Assembly: GCA_002497765.1 (NCBI GenBank)
Contig: DAET01000036.1
Location: 24,648 to 41,394, forward strand
From: Euryarchaeota archaeon UBA486
GTDB lineage: Archaea > Thermoplasmatota > Poseidoniia > Poseidoniales > Poseidoniaceae
Reading direction: 5' to 3'
DNA: 16,747 nt
Below the pieces are notes generated by a model. The model saw only the letters and a program-made list of their open reading frames with translations. It made no database searches and was not told where the DNA came from. Within the stretch, counting starts at the first letter, position 1, and every line of letters begins with the position of its first letter. Below, in pieces: positions 1 through 7,248 of the stretch. A program made the position numbers and the translations under genes.

Positions 1-272
1 GCGGATTTTGCCTTTGATGCGGCCTTCTTCGCTGCGCCAGCTGCTTTTCCAGTGGCTTTCTTTGCTGTTTCTTTGGTGGCTGTAGCTGCCTTGGCGGCGG
101 CCGAGACCTTCTTGGCAACAGCGGCCGAGAGCCCGGCTTTTTGCAGATCGCCGACGCTGGCTTTTGCCAACTTGGCCACGGTCCCCAATTTTGCCGCTGT
201 CAGTTTCTTTGCCGTTGCTGCACCAACACCGGGCAACGATGTGATGCCCGAACCGCTTGCTTTCCCTGCCAT
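1..272 (-). CDS. Helix-hairpin-helix protein with Lys/Ala-rich tail (C-terminus cut by window edge)
   Basis: The reverse strand is open from an ATG at 272 to the left edge, giving 90 visible codons. Residues 11-24 read TSLPGVGAATAKKL, a classic helix-hairpin-helix DNA-binding turn (PGVG), and the HhH-like fold appears to continue to about residue 58. From about residue 60 the protein becomes a low-complexity Ala/Lys tail with KKA and AAK units, resembling histone H1-like or other basic chromatin tails. The start is supported by AGGTGA (reverse complement of 277-282) lying 4 nt before the ATG, the arrangement seen at other genes here. The likely role is sequence-independent binding of DNA or RNA, perhaps architectural, but the missing C-terminus could hold another domain. 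HhH family is clear; exact function is inference. Confidence 0.8.
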   Translation of the reverse strand, partial: MAGKASGSGITSLPGVGAATAKKLTAAKLGTVAKLAKASVGDLQKAGLSAAVAKKVSAAAKAATATKETAKKATGKAAGAAKKAASKAKS

Positions 273-339
273 GGTTTCACCTAATTTGCCATGGAATGGA
301 CCCATATTGAACCTTCCTGCACGAATCGACGGCGCCGAG

Positions 340-1278
340 ATGCGGTTCCTTCATCAGTGCCTCGCCTGTCCACAGGTCAACGTGGGGAGTGCCGTGGACG
401 AAGTGGTGAACGCGACGCATTCGGTGTTGATGGCTCAAGTGAGGCACGCTGATGCATCCCACAAGATTGACACAGCGCATCAACTCCTGCGCGGTAAGCA
501 CTACAGCGGCCCAAGCCGGGTGGTCTACCTCGGAGACGTTGCGAAAGCCATCTTGGCCCAACTCGCGCATCCCGACACGCCCGTGTTCACCCAGGCGCCT
601 GGCTACAATGAGCAGCGATGGACGCTTGTAACCAACAGCGGCGATCTCCGCGTGGAAATTCAATCCCTCCCATACTGGGGTTGGGGGCTCGTGACCTCGG
701 GCTACCTGAACGTGATACGCCTTGGTGGACCGCTGGCCGAGCGAGCTCGCCTGGTGCTCGACACCTGCAGCGCTCTGGGCCAATCGCCGTGGGAAATGGC
801 TCACCAGAGAGGGGCTGAACGTTGGGCGGGGCGGCACCTCAAGGTGAACCTCAAGGAAAACGAGCGGCACTGGCGAGCACTGTTCGAATCCGGGAAGAAC
901 GGCTTGAACGAATTCATTGAATCCATGCGCACCCGAGCCATGGAGGCGTGGTCCGAAACGATCGACGAGGCTGACGAATGGCGGGCCATCATCGACGACG
1001 ACCTCCACATGGCTCGGCAAGCCTTGGCAGAAGACAATGCGCCAGGTGTTGAACGAGCCATCGCACGCCTTGAAGCGACCCTGATTCAGATGGCAGCCAA
1101 TCCCGACGCGGACTACGTTCCTGCCCCAAGCACTCGATTCTCAGACGGCGGGGACATCATGAGCAAGAACGATGAACGCGCGGGCGAGATGCTTGAAATG
1201 AAAGCGTCATTGTTCGCCGAAGAGGAAGTACCGTTCGTTGATTTGACAAACGACGCCCCCGTTGACGAGGAAGAATGA
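340..1278 (+). CDS. Conserved-looking hypothetical protein with acidic C-terminus
   Basis: I do not recognise this protein. From ATG 340 it is 312 residues, soluble, with no signal peptide or membrane segment. The N-terminal half is mixed, with a Trp/Gly-rich patch (LPYWGWGLVTSGYL) near residues 110-125. The second half, after about residue 165, is strongly helical and charged, with heptad-like runs around ALAEDNAPGVERAIARLEAT. The last 25 residues are very acidic and end in DEEE. The frame stays open upstream to 52, but that stretch is antisense to the HhH gene. An ATG at 271 is also possible and would share its CATG with the HhH start. I prefer 340 because it leaves a 67-nt gap for divergent promoters; no Shine-Dalgarno is seen, so it may be leaderless. 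Sec61-beta follows 50 nt downstream. Confidence 0.7.
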   Translation: MRFLHQCLACPQVNVGSAVDEVVNATHSVLMAQVRHADASHKIDTAHQLLRGKHYSGPSRVVYLGDVAKAILAQLAHPDTPVFTQAPGYNEQRWTLVTNSGDLRVEIQSLPYWGWGLVTSGYLNVIRLGGPLAERARLVLDTCSALGQSPWEMAHQRGAERWAGRHLKVNLKENERHWRALFESGKNGLNEFIESMRTRAMEAWSETIDEADEWRAIIDDDLHMARQALAEDNAPGVERAIARLEATLIQMAANPDADYVPAPSTRFSDGGDIMSKNDERAGEMLEMKASLFAEEEVPFVDLTNDAPVDEEE

Positions 1279-1328
1279 ACGACGCGTCGCGTTGATAAGG
1301 GGGAGGTCGCTGGCCACAACCGGTCCCC

Positions 1329-1520
1329 ATGGCGACGAAGAAGAAAAGCGACGGCAGCGGCATCCAGCAGGCTGCAGGTTTGATTCGGTATTTCGATGAG
1401 GAATCCGAAGAATCGTGGAAGATCACGCCAGCGCAAGTCTACCTCGCCTGCATCGCCCTCGGCGGTTTCTTTTACCTCGTCAATCAAGGTGTCGTTCAGG
1501 CCATTTGGAACCTGTTCTGA
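1329..1520 (+). CDS. Preprotein translocase subunit Sec61-beta (SecG homologue)
   Basis: This 63-residue protein has the archaeal Sec61-beta layout: a short basic start (MATKKK), a Gly/Gln-rich linker, the hallmark AGLIRYFDEE stretch at residues 16-25 (family pattern AGLIRYxDE), then one tail-anchor membrane helix at about residues 37-60. Sec61-beta is the small non-essential third subunit of the SecYE translocon and sits in the cytoplasmic membrane with its N-terminus in the cytoplasm. The family is usually 50-60 residues, so the length fits. A GGGAGG lies at 1301-1306, too far (22 nt) from the ATG to be a normal ribosome site. It lies 50 nt after the hypothetical gene on the same strand, and its stop is 2 nt from the stop of the convergent gene. 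Confidence 0.85.
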   Translation: MATKKKSDGSGIQQAAGLIRYFDEESEESWKITPAQVYLACIALGGFFYLVNQGVVQAIWNLF

Positions 1521-1522
1521 AC

Positions 1523-1879
1523 CTACAACGGCTGAATCAGCACGACCCGTTGGTCGTTTTCTGCCATGCAACGAGCCACTTCAAGCGCCGTTGAGAGATC
1601 TTCCGTTACGCCCAGCACCTCTTGGCCGTCACTCGTTTGAAGCACCAACCGGTGGGTAAGTTCCTGAAGCGTAGCGGCTTCAATCCGCTCAAAGATCCAG
1701 TGCTCGTTTTCAATGCGGACGAGGGCTGGAACCTCGGTCAGCGGACCCATTTGTTCACCGATGCGCTGTGCCCGAGAGGTGAGTGAAGCGAGGTCCTGAA
1801 CCGGGCGCCAGAGTCGTTGGCGCAACGGCATGCGTAATTTTCGTCGTGGTTCAACGCCTGCGCGAAAGGCTCGTGCCAT
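1523..1879 (-). CDS. Small hypothetical protein
   Basis: This is a 118-residue reading frame of unknown function. The first 25 residues are basic (several Arg/Lys), followed by helical segments with SLTSRAQRIGEQ and an alternating region with VLGVTEDLSTALEVA, ending VVLIQPL. No signal peptide, membrane helix or known catalytic motif is visible. It is supported as real by its position: it fills the space between Sec61-beta (convergent, stops 2 nt apart) and the membrane-protein gene upstream, with no better reading frame on either strand. Its leader contains a strong hairpin (1893-1912) and a TTTAA-containing palindrome (1932-1942) that could be its own promoter. Function is not assignable. 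Confidence 0.6.
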   Translation of the reverse strand: MARAFRAGVEPRRKLRMPLRQRLWRPVQDLASLTSRAQRIGEQMGPLTEVPALVRIENEHWIFERIEAATLQELTHRLVLQTSDGQEVLGVTEDLSTALEVARCMAENDQRVVLIQPL

Positions 1880-1892
1880 GAGGGTCCCATCC

Positions 1893-1912
1893 CTGAAATC
1901 CGAAGATTTCAG
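1893..1912 (-). promoter_or_regulatory. Leader hairpin with C(UUCG)G tetraloop
   Basis: A perfect 8-bp inverted repeat with a 4-base loop. Read as minus-strand RNA it is CUGAAAUC-UUCG-GAUUUCAG, so the loop is closed by C-G to give the exceptionally stable cUUCGg tetraloop. It lies 13 nt upstream of the start codon at 1879 and 47 nt after the stop of the membrane-protein gene on the same strand. It could be an mRNA-end or processing structure for the upstream gene, or a 5' leader structure for the downstream one. No U-tract follows, so a simple intrinsic terminator is less likely. Confidence 0.55.
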
Positions 1913-1931
1913 TCGCCGCTTCGCTCGTGCA

Positions 1932-1942
1932 CTCTTAAAGAG
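1932..1942 (-). promoter_or_regulatory. Possible promoter TATA-like palindrome
   Basis: CTCTTAAAGAG is a palindrome around a central A. On the minus strand it contains TCTTTAAGAG, similar to an archaeal TATA box. If it acted about 25 nt before a transcription start, the start would fall just before the UUCG hairpin, placing that hairpin in the leader of the gene ending at 1523. This is inference from position and base content only. Confidence 0.25.
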
Positions 1943-1959
1943 CGCGACCGGCAGAAGGG

Positions 1960-3321
1960 TCAGGCCACCGATTCCGAGGGGCTTCGCTGACGTTCACGTC
2001 GGTACCATGCGCCCGCGAACACATTGATGGATACAACACTCGCCACGGCCCAAAACAGCGCTTGCTCGGGTGAAGACGTGGCACAGAACAACCACCCCAC
2101 CAGCAGAAGGATGGTGGTGAAAACACCGGGCGTTCGACGGGACGAGCCCGTCATGACGAACAAATGGACGACAGGAAACACGCCGCCAGCCAGCAACATA
2201 GCTGGCAGGAGTAACCAGCCTCCGTGGGCCATCAACACACCGACCGGTAGAAACAGCATCATCGCCATGCGAAACCACCACGCCTCAGGGTGGTGAGCAG
2301 CATCGAGGCCGACCATGGGCAAAGCCATGGCCATCACCCCCGCTGTCAGCGCAAGCGCCGCCCAACGCCAACCGGTCAAGGCAGCATCAACGCCCGAACC
2401 GAACACGTCAACAGCGTTCGCGGTGGTGGAGGTGATGCTCACCAACACCACGCTGGTGATGGCGAGGTTCCATGTGAGGAGATTGGCCTGACGAGAGGCC
2501 GCTGAATGAAGGCCTTCGGCGACCGTGGAAAAAGCGTGAGACGTGGCCATGAGGGTCGCGTAGGTGGCGATGAGTAAACCCATGGCCAAGCGTGCGTCCG
2601 TCATCGGCCGAGCCCACCAACCGGGCGCCATCACGTCGGTTTGCATCAACAACCACCACGCAACGGTACCCACAGCCGCCGTCTTCATCAGTGCGCGATG
2701 GAACAACAGGCGGGTTTCGCCACTCGACGCCATGCGCGCTGTGGCGCTCATGATCTCTCCAGCCATCATCAACAGGAGGGTGAAAAGAACGATGGAAACG
2801 AGCACCCCCCACGGCGCCACCGTGAGCGTGGGGGCGGTCGGGGCCGAGGTCATGAGTTCGTAATCAGCGGGAGCAAACACCACCATCAAGGTGAGCAAAC
2901 CCCACCAGCCGGCGTGGGTCATCATACGGGATTGGATGGCTTCCTTGGTGGCCACAGAGGCGGCACGCAGGCTGGGCAACTTGGGCGAGAACACGGCGAA
3001 CACGAACAACGAGAACAGGGCACCTTCAACCGCGCCCTGACCGGTGAACAAGACCTGCAGTCGGGCCTCCATGCTGGCACCTTGACCCAAGATTAGCGCG
3101 ACTTCCGGATGGTTGGCATCCAGCCCAATGAGGTCGATGGCCCTTGAGAACAGCAAGCCCAAAACCATCATGGGCGGAGCCCAAACGTACAATCGTCTGA
3201 CCAACGGACGTTGCTCGAGGCTTCCGAGCAGCGAAAACGCACCCGTCCACGACAGGCAGGCAAGGAACAACGCTGGCAGGTACCACGATGCGGAGGCCGC
3301 CAGCATGAACGGGAAGGCCAC
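1960..3321 (-). CDS. Polytopic membrane protein, function unknown
   Basis: This 453-residue protein is almost entirely hydrophobic, with roughly 11-13 predicted membrane helices spread from about residue 8 to 438. It is rich in Met, Trp and Ala and ends with a short basic tail (YRRERQRSPSE). Several His residues lie in or near membrane segments (residues 136, 208, 262, 343-344, 366 and 386), and there is a glycine motif (GQGASMEAR, GQGAVEG) near residues 80-100. I cannot match it to a transporter, NnrS-like or cytochrome family with confidence. The start is GTG at 3321: AGGTGA (reverse complement of 3325-3330) lies 3 nt before it. An ATG at 3306 is an alternative. It is transcribed divergently from the RNA methyltransferase gene across 56 nt. 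Confidence 0.75.
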   Translation of the reverse strand: MAFPFMLAASASWYLPALFLACLSWTGAFSLLGSLEQRPLVRRLYVWAPPMMVLGLLFSRAIDLIGLDANHPEVALILGQGASMEARLQVLFTGQGAVEGALFSLFVFAVFSPKLPSLRAASVATKEAIQSRMMTHAGWWGLLTLMVVFAPADYELMTSAPTAPTLTVAPWGVLVSIVLFTLLLMMAGEIMSATARMASSGETRLLFHRALMKTAAVGTVAWWLLMQTDVMAPGWWARPMTDARLAMGLLIATYATLMATSHAFSTVAEGLHSAASRQANLLTWNLAITSVVLVSITSTTANAVDVFGSGVDAALTGWRWAALALTAGVMAMALPMVGLDAAHHPEAWWFRMAMMLFLPVGVLMAHGGWLLLPAMLLAGGVFPVVHLFVMTGSSRRTPGVFTTILLLVGWLFCATSSPEQALFWAVASVVSINVFAGAWYRRERQRSPSESVA

Positions 3322-3377
3322 GGCTCACCTTTTCATCATGGCGGAAGACCAAAAGCGAGGGTGGCCGAGCCCAACCT

Positions 3378-5135
3378 GTGCGAGGACCAACCGACGCTGC
3401 TGAAGAGCGAAGGGCCTACGCCCAACGCTCCCCCCTCACGGCCCTTGCGCGCCAGTTGGGCCGGGACGAAGCGAGCTGGTTGAACACGGCGCTTGAACCG
3501 CTGCCGGAAACCTTCCGAATTTCCCTTCATCGAAGCGACCGAGCGTGGACCGTTGAACAAGTCAAATCCCTCGGGGCGGTTGAGCTCCCTTGGATGGGGG
3601 ACGAAACGGCCTTCGTCATGCCCTTTGCTCGAGGGCGAGCACCCGAAGGTCGGGCACAGCGAATGATGGCCCTGCTGCATGAAACCGGCCGAATCACGCG
3701 CCAGGAAGCCGCCAGCATGCTCCCGGTACGATTGCTCACGGCCAACAGCGATGCACTTGCCCTCGACATGTGCGCCGCACCCGGCTCGAAAACCACCCAG
3801 CTCGGTGAACGCTTGCACCCCGAGGGTGTGGTCGTGGCCAACGAACCCGTCTCTGGCCGCCTCAACATGCTGGTGAGCAATCGCAGCCGTTTGGGGCTGG
3901 CCAACATCGTGGTCACGCAACATGACGGTCGACACTTCGGACGGTTGCCCCCTCCCGGATTTGATGCCATCATCGCCGATGTACCCTGCACGGGGACGGC
4001 CACCACACGAAAGAATCGGGACGTGTGGTGGGATTGGACGCCCAAGGAAAGCAGGAAGATGTTCAAGATGCAGGTGGACATTACGGTGCGCGGCGCTTCG
4101 CTGTTGGTGCCTGGCGGTCACCTCGTCTATTCCACATGCAGCATGGACCCGGTGGAGAACGAAGCGGTGGTCGCTGAAGTCCTGCGCCGGTGCCCCTACC
4201 TCGAACTCGTCCCGATGACCCTCGATGGAATTGAACTCCATCCCGGTTTGACCGCTTGGCCCGTGCTCAACGAAGAGGGCGAGGCTGTGCCGCTCCCCGA
4301 GACGAACGACCTGCCGTTCTTCCAGCCCGAACACCTGGCTCCCTCCGACCGCCTCGCCCTTGGCGTCGGCGATGAGGACCAGGAGGCAGCGGTGGAATCG
4401 CAACTTCCCCACTGCCTGCGCTTGTGGCACGATGACAACAACACGGGCGGCTTCTTCGTCGCGCAGTTCCGGTACACATCTGATGGGGAGGAAACCGTCG
4501 CCAACGCCTACCGTTCGCGCCGCGCGACACGTCACGACAGCGATTGGACGCCCACCGTCAAGGCCCCCCCGAAGCCAACCTCAAATTCCGTTGTCATGGC
4601 CGAGACTGAGGTCGTTCACCTCGTGGAATCCATGTACGGTGTTGACCTGAGTGCCTCGTCGCTTTGGCAGCGCGGCAAACGACTCAACGTCGCACCACCG
4701 ATGGTCTATGAGCGGTTGTTCAAGCCGCCTTCACCGACCAACAAGGGCGATGTATGGGGTGGCGATTCCTTCCACCCCGTGCGAGTGGTTCACGCCGGCC
4801 TCCCAGCCTTCACCCTCAAGAAAAACTCGTGGCGCTCCCGCCAGGAAGCGCTGTACGTCTACGGAAACCAATTCGAGAGCAACGTCGCCACCGTGACCCC
4901 TGAGGTGTTCGTTCGACTTCTTCGTGGTTGGGCGCCGCTGCTCGAGGAGTTCACCGATGAAACCCACCTCGACAACCTTCCTGCAGGTGCCTTCCTGTTG
5001 CGAAGTTCACTGCCCTGGGGCACGGAAACCATCTCGGTTTGGGTCGGGGCTCGAATCACGCTGATGATCGACGTGAACGAACAAAACATCCTGCGCTACA
5101 AGCTTGACCTCCCCTGGCGGGATGAGGAGGAATGA
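3378..5135 (+). CDS. NSUN2/Trm4-like tRNA (cytosine-5) methyltransferase
   Basis: A SAM-dependent RNA m5C methyltransferase of the NOL1/NOP2/Sun family, probably acting on tRNA. Motif I is DMCAAPGSKTTQL at residues 130-142. Motif IV is DVPCTG at 201-206 (Cys204, needed for product release in the family). Motif VI is YSTCS at 251-255 (Cys254, the nucleophile in this family). Flanking VRGA..L..GG and DPVENEAVVAEVL match the family and are closest in my reading to eukaryotic NSUN2/Trm4p. Residues about 430-585 form an added C-terminal domain with VVHAGLPAF and SRQEALYVY, resembling the NSUN2 C-terminus. At 585 residues it is much longer than the roughly 310-residue archaeal Trm4 enzymes. The only in-frame start before motif I that keeps the N-terminus is GTG 3378; no ATG lies upstream in frame. 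Its stop overlaps the next gene's possible ATG 5132. Confidence 0.88.
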   Translation: MRGPTDAAEERRAYAQRSPLTALARQLGRDEASWLNTALEPLPETFRISLHRSDRAWTVEQVKSLGAVELPWMGDETAFVMPFARGRAPEGRAQRMMALLHETGRITRQEAASMLPVRLLTANSDALALDMCAAPGSKTTQLGERLHPEGVVVANEPVSGRLNMLVSNRSRLGLANIVVTQHDGRHFGRLPPPGFDAIIADVPCTGTATTRKNRDVWWDWTPKESRKMFKMQVDITVRGASLLVPGGHLVYSTCSMDPVENEAVVAEVLRRCPYLELVPMTLDGIELHPGLTAWPVLNEEGEAVPLPETNDLPFFQPEHLAPSDRLALGVGDEDQEAAVESQLPHCLRLWHDDNNTGGFFVAQFRYTSDGEETVANAYRSRRATRHDSDWTPTVKAPPKPTSNSVVMAETEVVHLVESMYGVDLSASSLWQRGKRLNVAPPMVYERLFKPPSPTNKGDVWGGDSFHPVRVVHAGLPAFTLKKNSWRSRQEALYVYGNQFESNVATVTPEVFVRLLRGWAPLLEEFTDETHLDNLPAGAFLLRSSLPWGTETISVWVGARITLMIDVNEQNILRYKLDLPWRDEEE

Positions 5136-5137
5136 AC

Positions 5138-6274
5138 ATGCATCGACCCCTGCTCTGTTTGGTGCTGACGCTCTTGGTGCTCCCGGGTGCGTTCGCAGCA
5201 GAGCAACCGTGGGCCATCCACGCCACTGACGAGCTGCAACCCAGCACGGCAGATGGGTTGGAAGAAGTCTACGTGGCATCTTCCCTCGACAACCTTCCCG
5301 AAGCCAACGACGACATGGTTCGCTGGACGTGGTGGTCGTGGAGCGATGAAACCGGCTCCAGTTGGCCGGACGATGATGCGCTCTACCGGGCCTCGAGTCG
5401 CAACCTTTCCGTGAAGGCAAACCAGACCGATTCAACGGTGGAGATGCATGCGCTTCCCACGACGTCGATCCTTGAGGTCACGGGTGAGGTCAAGGTGGTT
5501 TCTGCGGAAGACGGTGCGAGAATGGTGGCGTTTGACCTTGAGGTCATGCCGCTGTTGAACCTTAGCAATCACACCATTCTGTACGTTGTCCTGACCGAAG
5601 ATCGGGCGATTGACCAACACCAGCGGCAGGCGAATCACCTCGTACGTGAACTTCGCCCGGAGGTTGGGTTTTCCGTCAAAGCCAACAACGCCACCTCCTT
5701 TGTTTCCATGCTCCCTGCCGACCACCTCGAGGCGGCCGGGGTTGACCTGATGGGGGTCCCGACCGGCTGGTCCTACACCGTGGCGGTGTTTGGCGCTGGT
5801 GCGGACGAAGACAACCAAAGCCGTTTGCTCTGGATGGCTCATGGCATGCTCCCCTCAACCCAGCAGGACGTCAGCGCAACCCAAACTTGGACGCCGTTGT
5901 TACTCACCGCCGTAACAGCGGTCATTGCCGTCTCCATCCTTGGTGCTCTTCGGCAGCGCGAACAAGCCATTCCGCACCTCCAAGCGACCTGGTCAACCGA
6001 GGAACCCCTCCAGGTTCAGGTTCGCATCCGAGCTGGCACCCAATCGTTCAGGATCACCGCCTGGACGGTCAGCGAACCTTGGCAGTTCAAAGGTCGCCCC
6101 TCGAAGTTGGAACTCAAGGCCGGTGCTCAAACGCACACCACGGTGATGTTCCGCGAGGCGATGGCCCAGGACGTCCACATTGACGTCGCCATCGAAATTG
6201 AGGACTTTGGCGCTTGGAAGCAACATCTCTGGTTGGGTGCGCCTCCCTCTGAGGGAACCAACTCCTCGCAGTGA
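5138..6274 (+). CDS. Exported single-pass membrane protein, function unknown
   Basis: A 378-residue protein with a clear signal peptide (MHRPLLCLVLTLLVLPGAFA) and predicted cleavage near residue 20. A long extracellular region rich in Trp, Asp and N-glycosylation sequons (NLS, NQT, NLS, NHT, NAT, NQS) follows. One membrane helix lies at about residues 252-270 (PLLLTAVTAVIAVSILGA), then a cytoplasmic domain of about 100 residues. I do not recognise any domain. Two starts are possible. ATG 5132 overlaps the methyltransferase stop as ATGA; ATG 5138 lies 7 nt after GAGGAGG (5124-5130), a better ribosome-binding distance, so I chose it. The overlap suggests co-transcription and translational coupling with the methyltransferase, but no shared function is evident. 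Confidence 0.78.
   Translation: MHRPLLCLVLTLLVLPGAFAAEQPWAIHATDELQPSTADGLEEVYVASSLDNLPEANDDMVRWTWWSWSDETGSSWPDDDALYRASSRNLSVKANQTDSTVEMHALPTTSILEVTGEVKVVSAEDGARMVAFDLEVMPLLNLSNHTILYVVLTEDRAIDQHQRQANHLVRELRPEVGFSVKANNATSFVSMLPADHLEAAGVDLMGVPTGWSYTVAVFGAGADEDNQSRLLWMAHGMLPSTQQDVSATQTWTPLLLTAVTAVIAVSILGALRQREQAIPHLQATWSTEEPLQVQVRIRAGTQSFRITAWTVSEPWQFKGRPSKLELKAGAQTHTTVMFREAMAQDVHIDVAIEIEDFGAWKQHLWLGAPPSEGTNSSQ
6244..6256. repeat. 13-bp palindrome upstream of the Lrp gene
   Basis: TCCCTC-T-GAGGGA is a perfect palindrome around a central T. It lies inside the last codons of the exported-protein gene and 52 nt before the Lrp/AsnC start at 6309. Lrp-family proteins bind short palindromes and often regulate their own gene, so this is a candidate operator. 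Coding constraint could equally explain it. Confidence 0.25.
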
Positions 6275-6308
6275 AGGGTTGAAGGCCTGCATGGCCCTCA
6301 GGTGGACC

Positions 6309-6767
6309 ATGGACTTGGACGCCACCGACCGTGCACTGTTGATGCTGCTCAGCGAAGACGCTCGTGTCAGCCACCGGTCGCTCGCTCGAACCCTTGGCTT
6401 GGCCCAAGGAACAGTGACCAATCGTATTCGTCGTCTTGAAGATGAAGGGGTGATTGAAGGGTATCGAGTTGCCCTCAACCCAACTCGACTCGGATGGTCA
6501 ATGACCATCATGGCGGGCCTACGAATTCAGAAAGGACGCATGATTGACGTGCAGCAGAAAATTTCTGCCGACCCTCGCGTGTTCGCCGTTTACGATGTTA
6601 CAGGTGATTGGGATTCCATCGTCCTCGCACGCGTCAAAGATCGAGCCGACCTCGACAACCTGACCAAGACCGTGTTCACGCTGGACGGCGTTTCACGCTC
6701 GTACACGCACGTCGTCCTCAACACGGTGAAGGAAGAGGCCTTTCCTTCATTGGTCAAGGAAGATTGA
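6309..6767 (+). CDS. Lrp/AsnC-family transcriptional regulator
   Basis: A 152-residue regulator, the normal length for the family. Residues 1-60 form the winged helix-turn-helix: MDLDATDRALLMLLSEDARV opens the domain, followed by the recognition region (GLAQGTVTNRIRRLEDEGVIEGY). Residues about 65-145 form the ligand-binding RAM domain with FAVYDVTGDWDSIVLARVKD, including the conserved Gly-Asp/Trp-Asp core (VTGDWD). Such proteins sense amino acids or similar small effectors and bind DNA as dimers or octamers. The start is set by AGGTGG (6300-6305) lying 3 nt before ATG 6309; an upstream in-frame ATG at 6291 lacks such a site. Its 3' end overlaps the convergent Toprim gene by 14 nt. It lies 1 kb from the cox operon and could regulate it, but nothing proves that. 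Confidence 0.9.
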   Translation: MDLDATDRALLMLLSEDARVSHRSLARTLGLAQGTVTNRIRRLEDEGVIEGYRVALNPTRLGWSMTIMAGLRIQKGRMIDVQQKISADPRVFAVYDVTGDWDSIVLARVKDRADLDNLTKTVFTLDGVSRSYTHVVLNTVKEEAFPSLVKED

Positions 6768-7248
6768 GTTCCTCGTCGTACATGTCCACCAGCGGACCGA
6801 GCACCTCCGCAAGGCCGGACAATCCTTCCACGACACGCGTCTCAGGCTTCAGACAGCGCATCAGCGTCGAGCGAAGCCGTTCGTCAAACCGGACATCAAG
6901 CGACTCGAGGTTTCGGCGAATGTTGGCTTGGAGGCGTCCACCCGTGCGGTCCCAATCCATGAACACGATGAGGCTTGGACCGCCGTCCTCCTCGCTCCGG
7001 CGGCCGTACGTCTCAACCAAATACACCAACACGTCATCAACCGGCCAACCTCGGTTCAACACCTCGACGGGCCCGCAGAACCCCAGCCGTTCCAACGCCA
7101 GTCGGTCTCGTCGCCCCTCGACCAGCATCACAGCGCCTGCGGCACGGTTACGCTGTCGAGCATGGGCCAACGCTTGGGCCGCTTGGTGCCAACGCTCCTC
7201 GGCATTGGAGGACCCTCGGCCCAACCCATGGAAGGAGTCCGCTGTCAT
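6754..7248 (-). CDS. Small Toprim-domain protein (COG1658/UPF0292 type)
   Basis: A 164-residue protein with a Toprim fold. The conserved Glu motif is VMLVEGRRDRLALERLG, with Glu44 catalytic. The DxD motif is IVFMDWDRTGG, with Asp98 and Asp100 binding metal. Between them is VEVLNRG, the usual second strand and turn. Archaeal small primase-like Toprim proteins of this size are related to the Toprim domains of DnaG and RNase M5; their substrate is unsettled, so I leave the function as a putative metal-dependent nucleic-acid enzyme. The start ATG 7248 overlaps the stop of the upstream UPF0235 gene by 4 nt (ATGA), showing a coupled two-gene operon. Upstream GGAGATGA is a plausible ribosome site. 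The 3' end overlaps the convergent Lrp gene by 14 nt. Confidence 0.83.
   Translation of the reverse strand: MTADSFHGLGRGSSNAEERWHQAAQALAHARQRNRAAGAVMLVEGRRDRLALERLGFCGPVEVLNRGWPVDDVLVYLVETYGRRSEEDGGPSLIVFMDWDRTGGRLQANIRRNLESLDVRFDERLRSTLMRCLKPETRVVEGLSGLAEVLGPLVDMYDEELNLP

Noticed and set aside
52..339. Upstream extension of the first plus-strand hypothetical gene
   Set aside because: This part is antisense to the HhH coding sequence and gives an Ala-rich translation explained by the reversed Lys/Ala tail.
277..1020. 247-codon minus-strand open frame opposite the first hypothetical protein
   Set aside because: Composition is unnatural (many His/Pro/Arg), there is no ribosome site, and the opposite frame continues to a sensible acidic C-terminus before Sec61-beta. 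Some doubt remains because neither frame matches a known family.
1280..1289. Palindrome CGACGCGTCG after the first hypothetical gene
   Set aside because: A 10-bp GC-rich palindrome without loop or nearby regulatory context can occur by chance in DNA of this composition.
3338..3403. Short ATG-started frame (21 codons) before the methyltransferase, possibly a frameshifted true start
   Set aside because: It ends at a stop inside the methyltransferase and has no similarity to the family N-terminus; a frameshift cannot be argued without homologues.
3336..4535. 399-codon minus-strand open frame opposite the RNA methyltransferase
   Set aside because: It is antisense to motifs I, IV and VI of the methyltransferase, has low-complexity composition and no recognisable domain; it is a high-GC shadow.
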